A DNA stretch of 64,000 bases, taken from contig JAPNXP010000003.1 of NCBI GenBank assembly GCA_028753945.1, positions 2,914,001 through 2,978,000 of the forward strand, written 5' to 3'. The position numbers and the translations under genes were made by a program. Positions 31,431 through 42,584 of the stretch are shown piece after piece. The notes beneath the pieces were generated by a model, which was not told the origin of the DNA, made no database searches, and saw only the letters and a program-made list of their open reading frames with translations. Positions within the stretch are counted from its first letter, which is position 1. Every line of letters starts with the position of its first letter. The DNA is from Hexactinellida sp. DTS-2022 (lineage: Eukaryota; Porifera; Hexactinellida).

Positions 31431-31615
31431 AGAGATATCTTATATGTAGACCGTCTAGAAATAGACCAGGTTTTATTCCCTATACATTAGTATTACCCAT
31501 AAAAAGCAGGGCAAGTAGTCTACAGAATTTTTAGACGGTCTACAAATTTTTGGCTTATTTGTATGGGCTTTTATAGACCGTCTATTTCTAGACGGTCTAC
31601 ATATAAGGATGCTCT
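31431..31615. mobile_element. short inverted-repeat element, 7-bp duplication
   Basis: The ends AGAGATATCTTATATGTAGA and the complement of AGAGCATCCTTATATGTAGA continue into GACCGTCTAGAAATAGAC on both sides. TTCCATA flanks both sides (31424-31430, 31616-31622). A further AGACGGTCTAC copy is internal. The superfamily is not assigned. Confidence 0.8.
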
Positions 31616-31794
31616 TTCCATAAATATCGAATAATTTATCGAATCACTTTTTACAGGGTCTGTATGTATATAATTATACTCAGGTAGTTGAGTGGAGTCA
31701 AAAGAGGGGTCACTCATGGCCTACTAAATACACGGCCTGCTAAGTTCCCGAAATGGACTATGAAATAGCAGGCCACTTTATTTACTTTATTAAA

Positions 31795-33464
31795 TTACTT
31801 ATTTAAACTTAGAAAAGTTTTTAACTCAATGGTGGTTGGCAACCACCATGTGTGAATTAGATCTAAAAAGCTGGGTGTTGTATTATCTTCGAGTAGATAG
31901 AGTTTAAAAGCAGATGCAGTTGTTTCTTCAAAGATAGCTAGTGCGAGAGGAACTGACTGTTTTTTGTTTCCCGGGTGTAGTACAGCATAGTTAATTTTTG
32001 GTGCAGCTCGAAGGTGTGCAGCTAGACGAAGATCTTGTTCATGAATCTTATGAAAAGATGACCAAGTAACTAAACCAGCAGAAATCGTAAGACTAATATT
32101 AGTAGATGAGAACTTAAACTCAGGAAGGTTAAAACATTTTACGGCTAGTAGGTTATTGCGAATATTCTTTAGTAAATGCACAGTATCAAATTGAAGGTAA
32201 ATTGTCTTTTCAGAGTCATAAGGATTGTAAATAACATGATCACTATCACGAATTCCATGTAGGTGTCTGAGTTGTTTATAAGCACTGACGTTGGTAGGAT
32301 GATTGTCTGCGATTATCGCACGAAGGTTAAACTGTGCTTTAGTCAGAAGAGATATGCATTTCTCTAAGCTAGAATGTACTATATCCCCGGAGATTTTCAC
32401 GATAGGTATTGCTGACACTATTAATGGTATTGAATTAGTTAGCGAAATAACCATAAAACAAAGGATACTCTTGAATAGATCAAGATCTTGATCACATCCA
32501 ATTAAAGTTTTACGGTCAAAATTCACTTGAGGTTGGAGGTACATTTCATCTAGGAGTAGGATCATATCGTTTCCGATTAAATCGTTGTCACGGAGAGCTG
32601 AAAGTGCTTTACAATTATCGATTGTAGGTGACTTCAACGATCGAAGTAGAGATAGACTAGGCAATGGAATGTATTTCTTCAAGAGTTGGTAGGCAGAATT
32701 AGATGTGTACCGAAGAAGAAGTGCAAACTTCAAAATGTTTGCTGTATACTTAGGTCTACCACGAGGTCTAATGTAACAAATATTTAGTAACTCCTTAATC
32801 ACCTGAATGTCGAAATTTGAAGTTACGTTCCTGCAATAATTAGGGAGGTTTTCAAGTAGATACAAATGAGTAAGCTTAGATCCTGTAGCTCTATCGATGT
32901 ATTCAGGGAGAGGAATTGGAGAACCTTCAAAACTAAGTGTGACATGAAAGGCTTTGTCGATAGAAATACATTCTTTGATACGTGCGATTCCAGCATCGAT
33001 TACTAGATGGTAAGCAGTAATTGAGTCCTCTGTTGAGTGAAAAGTCTTGATATTCCGGGCTCTTCGTCAGGAACCTAATGACATCATCAAAATCCTTTAT
33101 GGTGTACTTTTCCATATAAGGAACAAGTTGATCTAATTGGAAAACACGCACTTTTGGTGGCTTGCGTGGTTGGATGGGAACTACTGCCTGGCTTTTAGGG
33201 ATTGAGAGTTGGTGGATCGTTGGAATAGGATTTAGAGAAAAGGGAACTAATCGGGTTCTAGTTTCGTTTACTTTAATGTATTGGGCCTCAGTGATCAGCA
33301 CAAACCCGCGAATTAGCAGTTATTTCATAATCTGGCCGATTTAAGAATAAAATCCATTTGGCACGAAGCTCATATAGCGATGTAGAAGGAAATCTAAAGC
33401 GTGGACTTGTAGGACCATTTAGGTAACCAGATTTACATCCAACCACTGAGCACTTTTCAGGCAT
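31795..33464 (-). pseudogene. THAP/P-type transposase, frameshifted and truncated
   Basis: It starts at ATG 33464 with a THAP finger (CSVVGC, a central Trp, RVCADH) that runs into a stop at 33288-33290. A second frame (33301-32933) continues TRTRLVPFSLNP. A third (32865-31795) holds the RNase H-like core: LLLDEMYLQPQ (first D), IIADNHPTNVSAY (second D), FDTVHLLKNIRNN, and the VPLALAIFEETTASAF block. The same blocks appear in the intact protein at 58005-60884 as IQMDEIHVKSD, LCTDNYPLN and FDFVHILKSIRNN. The C-terminal third with the final catalytic Glu is absent, and the frame ends at 31795. It is non-functional. Confidence 0.88.
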
Positions 33465-33732
33465 ATGCTAAATAGAGAAAAAATAATTATAGGTAAAGAA
33501 AGAAGTATGATTATATTAGAGGTCTGCGCTGGTCGAAATTCGGTCCCAATCCCCCGCATATGCTAATAACCCGCCCCGCGCAGTGCAATGGAATATAATG
33601 TATACAAAAATCAATATATACGTGTATAATAATTGATTCAGACTTAAAAAAGTATATATACTTAACATAAAAACAGATTATGGTTGCATAAGATAATGGC
33701 CTGCTATTTTATTTTTCATTTCGGGAACTTAG

Positions 33733-35239
33733 CAGTAGCGGATTTACCATAGGGCTGCTCGGGCTAAAGCCCTAGGCCCACTTCATTCTTAGGCCCAGTT
33801 TAGGTCAACTTGGCCAGGAAATGGGATTGATTTGGGAGTAGAAACTAGTTTCCGCCGAAAAAATTTCAAAATATAATGAATAGTTTGCATGAGCTAAACC
33901 CGATGTTTCAATAAAATTTTAGCAACACCAGGTACATAAGTACTTCGTGACATTTTTAGCAATAAAAGCTATCTATCCATATATTAAAAGCACAATTGTT
34001 GTCTGCTTTTGTGTGTGTTAGTCTAGAATTGTTAGGGAAGACAATATGCTCTAGAAAATACAAATTGGCATGCAAGGGTAATTTTAGACGTTCACAACGA
34101 TGAATTGGTCTTAACGTCTTCCAAACAAAATATCGGCATTCTGAAGTCTTAAAAGCGCATAACATCAACCTTCCAAACGGGCACCCTTATTGATGATTCT
34201 CAAACTAAACAAGTACTTATTACTATAATCACGTTTAATGATAAAAATATGGACAAGACACTTTCTGAGATGCGGGTAAATTCCAAGTTACGGGCGCCCT
34301 TCGTTAAAAGTGCCCGGATATAGGAAGTTTAGTGTATTTAGGAATAACTAATTAGTTTTTGTCCGAATCGCCACAATTTTAGATGACAAGGCAGGATAAA
34401 ATGAAGCACACGTACGATTTATGGGATTATTGCCTCACGTAGGAACTAATTTGGATTGACTCCTAGTATTTTGATTCAGACGACACAAATTTGTCACATT
34501 ATAAAATATATTGTATTGTATTTCTCTTCGAAATTTAACAATTTTCACTTTTAATCTGCGCAGATATTATCAAAAACGCACCTCCAACTGCTTCCTCATG
34601 GCTCAAATTGTGTTTTGTAGATTTAATCTTCCCCTACATTTTTCCGAGATCGCATACTTTGATTAATCCAGTTTGGCTTACATCAATTACTTCTATTGGT
34701 GAATGGTGATTTATTTCTGCTACGTCAATCACATAATTATGCATGATATTACTATCAAAGATGTTCAACGATTTACCCGCATATATCTTCTGCATTGTAA
34801 ATGACATATTGATCCAACAATTTATTGTCTGGAGGAAAATCTTGGTATTAAATAGCATTTTAATTGATAAGTTGAATTGCCTTGACTCCCAAATTGTGAC
34901 AAACTAATCTGAATAAAATAATATACGTGTAATTAACAATTCACAGGTTTAACTTTTTTTATTATGAGTGATTTCTTGAGGTTGGTAAGGTCGCGAAGCG
35001 TCCGTTAATTGTGTTTTATAGTCTTACACCAACGAAAAAAGGACACGGTGCGACCTAGACCGAAGAACTGGTTTATATTAATAGCAAATAATTAATAGAA
35101 TTATGGAAGAAAATATGCTATTTCATTGTTTCTGCTTAAATATGTAAAGTAGGGACTATCATTGGAAAAATAAAAGATATAAAAATTGGCCCAAAAAAAA
35201 TAACAGCCCTAGGCCCACAACACCCTAAATCCGGCACTG
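33733..35239. mobile_element. 1.5-kb hAT-type non-autonomous element
   Basis: The ends CAGTAGCGGATTTACC and the complement of CAGTGCCGGATTTAGG, both followed inward by GCCCTAGGCCCA on one strand or the other, are flanked by a perfect 8-bp duplication GAACTTAG (33725-33732, 35240-35247). Removing it with one copy restores the P-type terminal repeat. There is no hAT transposase; most of the inside is Helitron-like sequence. Confidence 0.92.
33978..35075 (+). mobile_element. Helitron-like element inside the hAT-type element
   Basis: It starts TCCATATATTAAAAGCACAA with TTGGCATGCAAGGGTAATTT shortly after. It ends in a diverged GC-rich terminus (AGGTCGCGAAGCGTCCG ... CTAGACCGAAGAACTGG). Internal CACGTAGGAACTAATTTGG matches, inverted, 55880-55920. 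Boundaries are approximate and no protein is encoded. Confidence 0.45.
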
Positions 35240-35280
35240 GAACTTAGCAGGCCGTGTATTTAGTAGGCCATGGGTCACTC

Positions 35281-36009
35281 GATTGGGTAATGACACAATT
35301 GGAAATTGAATTTTTGATACATTCCAGCGTTGCTATGGAAAAATTCATCCAAATATGGCCATGTGATATATCAAATTATCGGAAATTTTACTTCGAAACC
35401 GAATTCAACAATAAAAAGACGATACAACTTAATTTGAACAAGTTTTTATGGTTTACAAGTCCGGGGAATACTATCGGACGTGGTTAATTTGGCGAGTTGT
35501 TATGGCCGATATAGACACTCTTCCGATTAGTGAATTCGTTCGGATTAGTGAAGTAATGCATTTTCAATGGGCATCTATAAATGAGAATCTCGATAATCCG
35601 AACCAAACTTGTACAAACCTTGCTAATCCGCACTAAACATCTAGTGTACTCCTTAAAATACTTGCCTGAGACTTATTTTTTATACTTGCATTGCAATATA
35701 CCTATATTTACGATTTTTCACACTTTTATTAGAAAAATATTTTGGTATCTCCTGTTCGGTTTAGCGAGGGTGTACTGTAGTAGGGTCCTACTATAGTTTA
35801 TACTATCGGTGCACAGTATTGAAATCGTTCTGATAGAGTTCGGTCGGCCAGCCGCGATGGCCTGGCTAAACAATTGACGATGGAGATTTCAAATATATAC
35901 AGAGCAGGCTTGTCAAAAGTTCAGGTCATGACCTGAACTGACCTGAGTTTTGTGTGACCTGAGGCAATTTTTGTTAAAGACCTGACCTGACCTGAGTTAA
36001 AATTAGGGG
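35281..36009. other. intergenic with short-element ends
   Basis: No gene is seen. GAGGGTGTACTGTA (35765-35778) is the same short-element end as near 21730. CAGGCTTGTCAAAAGTTCAG (35906) with GACCTGACCTGAG repeats looks like one end of another hAT-type element. Confidence 0.4.
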
Positions 36010-36195
36010 CCTTTGGGATTGGCGGACAATTCGTCCCTTGGACATTTCGTCCCCGGACATTTCGTCCCCGGACATTTCGTCCCCGGACATTTCGTCCCCG
36101 GACATTTCGTTCCAGACATTTCGTTCCCTGGAATTATTGTATCCCGGACATTTTGTCCCCTAGACATTTCGTTCCCTGGACATTTCGTTTCCTGG
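36010..36195. repeat. GGACATTTCGTCCCC minisatellite (outer MULE end)
   Basis: About ten copies of a 15-bp GGACATTTCGTCCCC-type unit degenerate rightward. By position and motif it is the left end of the older MULE whose gene starts at 36396; the matching right end is lost. Confidence 0.75.
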
Positions 36196-36784
36196 GCAGA
36201 ATTTGAAGGTCAATTCATTCTATTCACATTTCTGGGTTAATTTCATAACATTGGGATTGAATTTCATAAACAGTTAGTACTACAACACCTAGCCTATTGT
36301 TAACTGATTATTATTATGTTTTCGGAACAAATTGGTTTCACAATATAAATATAGAACGTAGCATAAACATGGAATCTTAAATTCTCTACAATTTCCATGG
36401 CCACTCCAAATGTTGTAATTGAAATTCTGAAATCAAGCAGAGGCAAAGAAAAGGCTTACATAGATGGTTTTGTGTACACTCTAACTAAGTCTTGTTATCC
36501 GCTTACATTGGCTCTGCTAAAAACGTGCAACCTGTAAAGCCCGTCTTTATACAAAAGAAGGAGTTGTGATAAAACCTGAAAGTAGATCTGATATTCATTC
36601 ATCTCACACCCATGGGCCATGTCCCAAATCCTATGCGAGCTGAGATAATTAAAGGTCTCACTCAAATGAAAGAGCGAGCATTGAATCCTGAAAGCAGCAC
36701 CAGGTCCATACTTGCTAGTGGATTGGAATTAATGAATGATGAAATGAATTAATGAATCAAGTATAGCAGCACTACCTAAATTTG

Positions 36785-38747
36785 GGTAATCGGACACTTC
36801 GTCGCTTGGACACTTCGTCGCCGGACATTTCGTCCCGGACACTTCGTCGCTTGGACAATTCGTCGACGGACACTTCGTCGCTCGGACACTTCGTCGCTCG
36901 GAAAACTCAATTTCAGATAGTATTTGATTATTCCATTCGCTGGATATATCAGGTGTCAATCTGCAACTTTATTGAAAACACCTAAATTTGTTTTTGTTTT
37001 GTCTTGCTAATAAATACTTTAATGGATTCAAAATGAGAAATTGAGAGTAGTATAAAATAGGAACAAATCAAAAAATTTTAATCAAATCAAAAATTCTTAA
37101 TCTACTTTCTTCACCACTTTTTTCGGATGGCTACACCTTTAGTTATTCAGATTACCAAGACAAGCAAAAATAAAGAGAAAGCTTATATTGAAGGATTTTT
37201 GTATACTCTTAACAAATGTTCTTCCCAACTCTCACATTGGGTTTGCGAAAAACGAGGCACTTGTAAAGCCCGTCTAACTACTAATCTTCGAATTGTTGTC
37301 AAACCCTGCCAAATAGCTGATATCAACTCATCTCATTCACATGGACCAGATACTACAAGATTTGAAATTGTTCAAAGTATTTCTCAAATGAAAGATCGAG
37401 CTACAAATTCTGAAGACAGTACGAGATCAATATTAGCCAGTGGAGTGGGAACAATGAGTAACTCCAGTATCGCTGCGCTACCAAGATTCGATTCTGTGAA
37501 ACGTACAATACGCCGTGTAAAATCCTCTACGACAGATAACGTTAGTAATACTACATTGTTGGAAGAAATCATTATACCAGAGAAATACAAATATACTCTA
37601 AAAGGACACCCATTCTTGTTATTTGATTCAGGGATTGGGGATATAAATAGACTCATGATCTTTGGGAGTCCTAATATGCTCTCACTATTGCGTGATGCAA
37701 GCAATTGGTTTGCTGACGGAACTTTTAAAGTTGTACCCAGCCAATTCTACCAGATGTATACAATTCATTGCGAAAAGGATGGATATACTATCCCCTGCAT
37801 ATATGCGCTAATGAAAGACAAGCGTGAATCGACATACGATAAACTCTTCAAACAATTAATCCAACTTGAACCCGGATTGAACCCATCACATATCATGGTT
37901 GATTTTGAAAAAGCTACGCACAATGCTTTGGAAGAAAATTTCATTGCAGTAATTTCTGGGTGTTTTTTCCATTTAGCGCAAAATGTTTTCCGCCAAATTC
38001 AATCAAATGGGTTGACAGCACGATATCTAGAAGATGAAGAATTTTCAATTCAAATGAAAATGCTTCCGAGTCTTGCATTTGTGCCCGAACACGATGTTAT
38101 TGATTCTTTTACGTTGCTTATGGCGGATTTTCCTGAATCAGCTAAAGGTATAGCAGAATATTTTGAGATCAACTATATCGGCAGAAAACTCCCTGACCAA
38201 AGCAGAAGGGTACCTCCCTTTCCTATAAGGATATGGAACATGTATGAGCGAGCAACATCAAGATCAGCCAGAACCAACAATTCAGTTGAAGGATGGCATA
38301 ACGCATTCTCTTCTGGAATAAACTGTTCTCATCCTAATATTGGTAGGCTCTTAAGTTACTTTCAACGAGAACAGTCGTTACAAGAAGCAATACTAGTAAA
38401 ATGGGAAACAGGGGAAATTCCAAAGATGTCAAAACTTAGCAAATGCAGAAATGAAAGAATAATGAGCCTAGTAGCAGATTATGAGCACAGGGACATCTTC
38501 ACTTACTTGAAAGGAATCGCTTATAATTTTCAATTCTAACATATTTCATACTTTCCTATTATCTCAATGTGTTTTCATTCGTATTCATTATTAAATATAT
38601 CTCTTTTACATAACCTTCGGGGACCAAATATCCGGGCGACGAAGTGTCCGAGCGACGAAGTGTCCGTCGACGAATTGTCCAAGCGACGAAGTGTCCGGGA
38701 CGAAATGTCCGGCGACGAAGTGTCCAAGCGACGAAGTGTCCGCCATT
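36785..38747 (+). mobile_element. intact MULE with minisatellite terminal repeats
   Basis: The ends (36785-36905 and 38620-38747) are ~120-bp inverted repeats. Each is built from about eight copies of a 15-bp GGACACTTCGTCGCT-type unit, with the same order of unit variants on both sides. A perfect 10-bp duplication CCTAAATTTG flanks it (36775-36784, 38748-38757), in the 9-11 bp range of MULEs. One uninterrupted transposase gene lies between. It is nested in an older MULE gene. Confidence 0.92.
37127..38539 (+). CDS. FLYWCH-MULE transposase
   Basis: The product has 470 residues. Seen: an N-terminal FLYWCH-type zinc finger (about 1-75: GFLYTLNK, HWVCEKRGTCKARL, SHSHG). The MULE DDE core follows: WFADGTFKVVP (Asp197), IMVDFEKATHNAL (Asp259) and NNSVEGWHNAF (Glu388). 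The family CxxH-like SGCFFHLAQNVFR precedes a helical insertion. A conserved tail LVADYEHRD closes the protein. Known: this catalytic core cuts MULE ends and makes 9-11 bp target duplications; FLYWCH fingers bind DNA, probably the element ends. The gene is uninterrupted and centred between matching ends, so it may be active. The ATG at 37127 is preceded by a T/C-rich stretch. Close relatives are broken at 28111-30161 and 36396-39161. Confidence 0.92.
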   Translation: MATPLVIQITKTSKNKEKAYIEGFLYTLNKCSSQLSHWVCEKRGTCKARLTTNLRIVVKPCQIADINSSHSHGPDTTRFEIVQSISQMKDRATNSEDSTRSILASGVGTMSNSSIAALPRFDSVKRTIRRVKSSTTDNVSNTTLLEEIIIPEKYKYTLKGHPFLLFDSGIGDINRLMIFGSPNMLSLLRDASNWFADGTFKVVPSQFYQMYTIHCEKDGYTIPCIYALMKDKRESTYDKLFKQLIQLEPGLNPSHIMVDFEKATHNALEENFIAVISGCFFHLAQNVFRQIQSNGLTARYLEDEEFSIQMKMLPSLAFVPEHDVIDSFTLLMADFPESAKGIAEYFEINYIGRKLPDQSRRVPPFPIRIWNMYERATSRSARTNNSVEGWHNAFSSGINCSHPNIGRLLSYFQREQSLQEAILVKWETGEIPKMSKLSKCRNERIMSLVADYEHRDIFTYLKGIAYNFQF

Positions 38748-39161
38748 CCTAAATTTGATTCAATAAAACGGACAATTCGTCGCGAAAAATCCAGAGCAGA
38801 GAATTTTGATAACTTGGCTACTGCCGGAGAAATTGTAATCCCTGAAATATATAAATTGACTTTGAAAGGACAGCAGTTCTTGCTATATGATTCAGGCATC
38901 CATGAAACCAGCAGACTGTTAGTTTTGGCACTCGTCAAATGCTCAATCTCTTACGGAACACAAGTGATTGGTATGCAGATGGTACAATTAAAGTTGTTCC
39001 CATTCAATTTTTCCAGTTATACACGATTCATTGCGAGAAAGATGGATACATCATTCAAGCAAGCTTCAATCAACATACGATGAACTACTCATAAATTTGA
39101 AAGAAATCGAACCAGACTGAGATCCATCATCCATTATGGTTGATTTTGAAAAGGCTCAACC

Positions 39162-39479
39162 GTGACCTCGTTATATAAGGCCTTACTACAACTCCGAACC
39201 ATGGATTACTTAAAGGCCATTGATTATTAGCTGACATATCTTTATCTCAATAGCTAGTATTGACAGACCTGAGAAATGCATTATAATTGTATAGGAAGTT
39301 AGGAAAATGATATCAAGGCATCATAACACCCTTTAGAACTATGATATATCACCAATTACGTAATCGCTATTTTTCGTGGGAATTATCGTGTTTTTTATAG
39401 CCTGCTTTTAACATAATTAAACGCGTTATAAATGTTCTAAACTGGAACATGAGAACTGTTAACATGGAGAACTGTTAAA
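39162..39479. other. unassigned sequence
   Basis: GTGACCTCGTTATATAAGGCC (39166 region) faintly recalls the subterminal repeat of the P-type element (GTGACCTACGTAATATCAGG). Otherwise nothing is recognised. Confidence 0.3.
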
Positions 39480-40190
39480 TCTAATTCTATTGTTTCAACT
39501 TGTAATAATATATTGATTTAACTTGTTAAATCTTACTCTATTGTTTCAACTTGCGATAATTATATTGATTTAACTTATATGTAAATTCCAGCTGGCTTCT
39601 ATTTAATTGTAGTACAGGTAAACCTCCCAAAGCGGCACCTCCGAGTAGCGGCAACCTCCGAGAAGCGGCACAAAATTATTCTCCCGATGAGTGCCGCTTT
39701 GGGAGTTTTACCTTACGAGCAACCTCCCAAAGCGGCAACCTCCGAGAAGCGGCACAAAATCATTCTCCCGATGGGTGCCGCTTTGGGAGGTTTACCTGTA
39801 TTACTATACTACAATGGATTAATTACAGTAATTTAATATAAGGAATTTTTATCTTAACTCACCCACCGTGGATAACATTGCTAAAATAAATAACTAATGA
39901 TATAATTTATTATCAATACATAATGAATGAATGGCATTAAACTCAACATGGTTTATGACAGAAACAAACTTCAAATTTATCTACCGTTCCTTGTGACTCG
40001 GACCAATTAACAAATGGTTCTTGACACCTTGAGGCGTTGATGACTTGGTGAAAGAAAATCCAAATTGCAGTCTGTGTCGACAGCATGTTCCATTGGAGGC
40101 ACTATCAATAAACCACCACCAAAATATAGTGCCACCAAAGGAACATGCGTCGGCACAGGCTGCAATTTTGGATTTTTTATTATTTTATTA
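39480..40190 (+). repeat. solo unit of the complex array
   Basis: A partial unit in plus orientation, from TAATTCTATTGTTTCAACTT through TCACCCACCGTGGATAACAT to the hairpin at 40057-40176. It carries the element at 39615-39798. Confidence 0.85.
39615..39798. mobile_element. Tc1/mariner-type MITE
   Basis: The 23-bp ends CAGGTAAACCTCCCAAAGCG and complement are perfect, flanked by TA (39613-39614, 39799-39800). The interior has four CTCCGAG(A/T)AGCGGCA-type motifs. The empty site AATTGTAGTATTACTATAC is seen in other array units, proving the insertion. Confidence 0.93.
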
Positions 40191-40199
40191 TTGTCTACT

Positions 40200-41151
40200 C
40201 CAATTTAATAAATCATTGTAATCAATTCTTTTAAGTTTTAACCATTATAATAACTAAAGGATAAGCCGACATGGATTAATTATTATCCTCTGTTTTACAA
40301 GAGTGATTTGAACTGGGTCAGTAAGTACTGTAGAATCAGGTTAATACGAAGAAAGATAATGCGAAATATCGGTTAAAGAGCACAAGGTTATATTTAACTG
40401 GCAACGGTTAATACGAATTTCGCACAAGACGAATAAATTTGGTGAACTGTAGTAGCTCATTTTTGAGAGCTGTTCTAGCTAGCAAAGTAAGGGGATTGGT
40501 TAACCGTTCTGAAATTACGGTTGCGACTCGTATTCGGGTTTGTACTCCCTTATTCGGGCACTGATACCGGAGGGTGCCCATAACTAGAATTTACCCGGAT
40601 CTTAGAATTACAATGGCTAGTAATGTGCAATCCCAAAGTGTATAATCCATATTTTCTAGATTCATTCAAAAAATATAAAAAACGGTTGGTATATTTAGGA
40701 TGTGTAGTATTTCTAGGAAAATAATATGCATAATACTATGTGTTTTTCATTCGTATTCAAAATATAATATATACATTTATGATCGCATCATAGGTGGCTT
40801 GATTAAGGGTACTGAGAAAGTAAGTAGTAAATTAAATAGGTACACTAGAAAATCATGAATATGCGAATTCTTCAAATGTTTTGGAGAAGGTGAAAGAATG
40901 CAAACGAAAATAATCTGAAAAATAGTAACTGATTTTCCATATTTTCGTGCAACAATGTTGCAAGAAAATTGAACATGTTCAATTACATGCAACATGTTGC
41001 ATGCAACAATATTGCGTGCAACAATCAACATACACCATACAACTAAGTTGTATGCAACTTTGTTGCATCGTGTATGGTGGGTAAATATGGCTTAAGTAGT
41101 GGTTAACTTAGTGAATACTGAGGGTGATCAGTAGTTATTAGAATTTCATGA
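40200..41151. other. intergenic with worn short elements
   Basis: No gene is seen. At 40327-40452, TACTGTAGAATCAGGTTAAT and a right-hand ACTGTAGTA suggest a worn pogo-like element with TTAATACGAA motifs. At 40955-41080, repeated TTGCATGCAACA palindromes lie between CACCATACA and TGTATGGTG. Confidence 0.45.
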
Positions 41152-41161
41152 ATTAATGAAT

Positions 41162-42411
41162 GGGAAAATTCCAAAAATACTCAACTTTTTAAAAAATTTC
41201 CAAATATACTCAACAACACTCAACTAATTTGTAAATATACTCAAGTTTTTCCAAATATACTCAAGTTTTACCGGATTATTCCAAATATACTCAAGTTTTA
41301 TTGGATTATTCCAAATATACTCAAGTTTTATTGGATTATTCCAAATATACTCAAGTTTTATTGGATTATTGAAACTAGTATGGAGATCCCAAACACAAAT
41401 ATTTATTAGTACAATCTGCTCGTCTGCTCTACGCGCGTCCTTACAACTTGTACTCGGGTCTACGGCCCTCGCTTGTATTTCAAGCATGTTCCTTTTCAAA
41501 TTAAATGTCGTTCTTGATTAGTGGCCGCTGGCTGTCTATTTATATCCGTTCATCCTAGCTACAGGTTTCTATAAGGACAGATTAAATAATTTGGATATTT
41601 ATGCAAAATTTGAACAGATAATTTTCTAGATATATAAGCTTGTCCGTGTATAATAATATACCAATTCCAAATATAAAATTAAATATCACTAAGAAACTGT
41701 ACCAGTGGACCCCTAACTTTGGGATGTGGAGAAGTTATTGTATTGATTGATAATAATTTGATATCAAATAACACAATGGAATGTAATAAATGTATGGCTA
41801 GACAGACAGAACACAAATAACTGATTAGATGCCTGAACTTCCTCTCGATCAATTAGATTACTTTCTCAGTATTCCATAATGCACACTTAACATTTGACAG
41901 ACACTAAAGCATTCAATTATATTAATTGAAATGCTAGCTGCTAATCCATACTGGAACAACCCTCGAATTTAATTGGCTAAAGGTTTTGACACCTTTTGTG
42001 ATGGAAGATGTGAATATCTTTTTAGATATTGAACTTGTTTGTACATACAGTATTCCCCACCCCACTGCCAAATTTTAGGTCTGTAGCTTTTACCAGTTCC
42101 TCAATCAATTCTGAACAAACACACAAACAAACAAACACAAAAACGTTGTGATTTAATATATAAGATAGACTAAATATAGCCTTTCTAAACTTGAGTAGAT
42201 CTGTGAATTTACTGAAAAGTTGAGTAGATTTGGAATTTATTGAAAAAACTTGAGCAGAATTGGAATTATTCTGAAAAACTTGAGTAGAATTGGAATTATT
42301 TTGAAAAACTTGAGTAGATTCGGAAAGATCTAGTTTTATATTTGAGTATCAGTAAAAAGTTGAGTATATTTGGAAATTTTTAAAAAAGTTGAGTATTTTT
42401 GGAATTTTCCC
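41162..42411. mobile_element. 1.25-kb element with minisatellite ends, 10-bp duplication
   Basis: The ends GGGAAAATTCC / GGAATTTTCCC begin long inverted arrays. The left (41162-41370) repeats TTCCAAATATACTCAAGTTT at ~31-bp spacing; the right (42175-42411) is the inverted, more diverged array. A perfect 10-bp duplication ATTAATGAAT flanks it (41152-41161, 42412-42421). The middle has no transposase. The architecture and duplication length match the MULE at 36785-38747, so I infer a non-autonomous MULE. Confidence 0.88.
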
Positions 42412-42584
42412 ATTAATGAATTGAGACAATTATTATTATATAGTGGATAGCATAAACTACACTGAAAAGTTGCTAGAATGAAAATTTGAAGGAAATGCTA
42501 ATAAGATAAGTGAGAATTACTTTCGTATAGTAGCTCATTACTAGTTGTACAAGTATAGATTCGTTTCAAGTGATCTTTTCGATT

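Larger units (their letters stand above)
31716..35271 (-). mobile_element. degenerate P-type element split by a hAT-type insertion
   Basis: The ends are ATGGCCTACTAAATACACGG and complement, continuing about 60 bp (31716-31775; right side 33687-33732 joined to 35248-35271). GGGTCACTC flanks both sides (31707-31715, 35272-35280); because the ends can be shifted, the duplication is 7-9 bp, fitting the 8 bp of P elements. Without the 33733-35239 insertion the element is about 2.04 kb. It carries a broken THAP transposase. Confidence 0.85.
36396..39161 (+). pseudogene. older FLYWCH-MULE transposase, interrupted
   Basis: The start MATPNVVIEILKS and GKEKAYIDGFVYTL at 36396-36490 match the intact gene at 37127, with frameshifts near 36500. 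The coding sense resumes at 38748 (IPKFDSIKRTIRR, LKGQQFLLYDSGI) and later STYDELL and IMVDFEKA, ending at 39161 where homology stops. The region 36785-38747 is a complete younger MULE inserted at the CCTAAATTTG codons. It is a dead copy of the same family. Confidence 0.85.

Noticed and set aside
36013..36240. 75-residue frame of GHFVP repeats
   Set aside because: It is a translation of the 15-bp minisatellite forming the outer MULE end.
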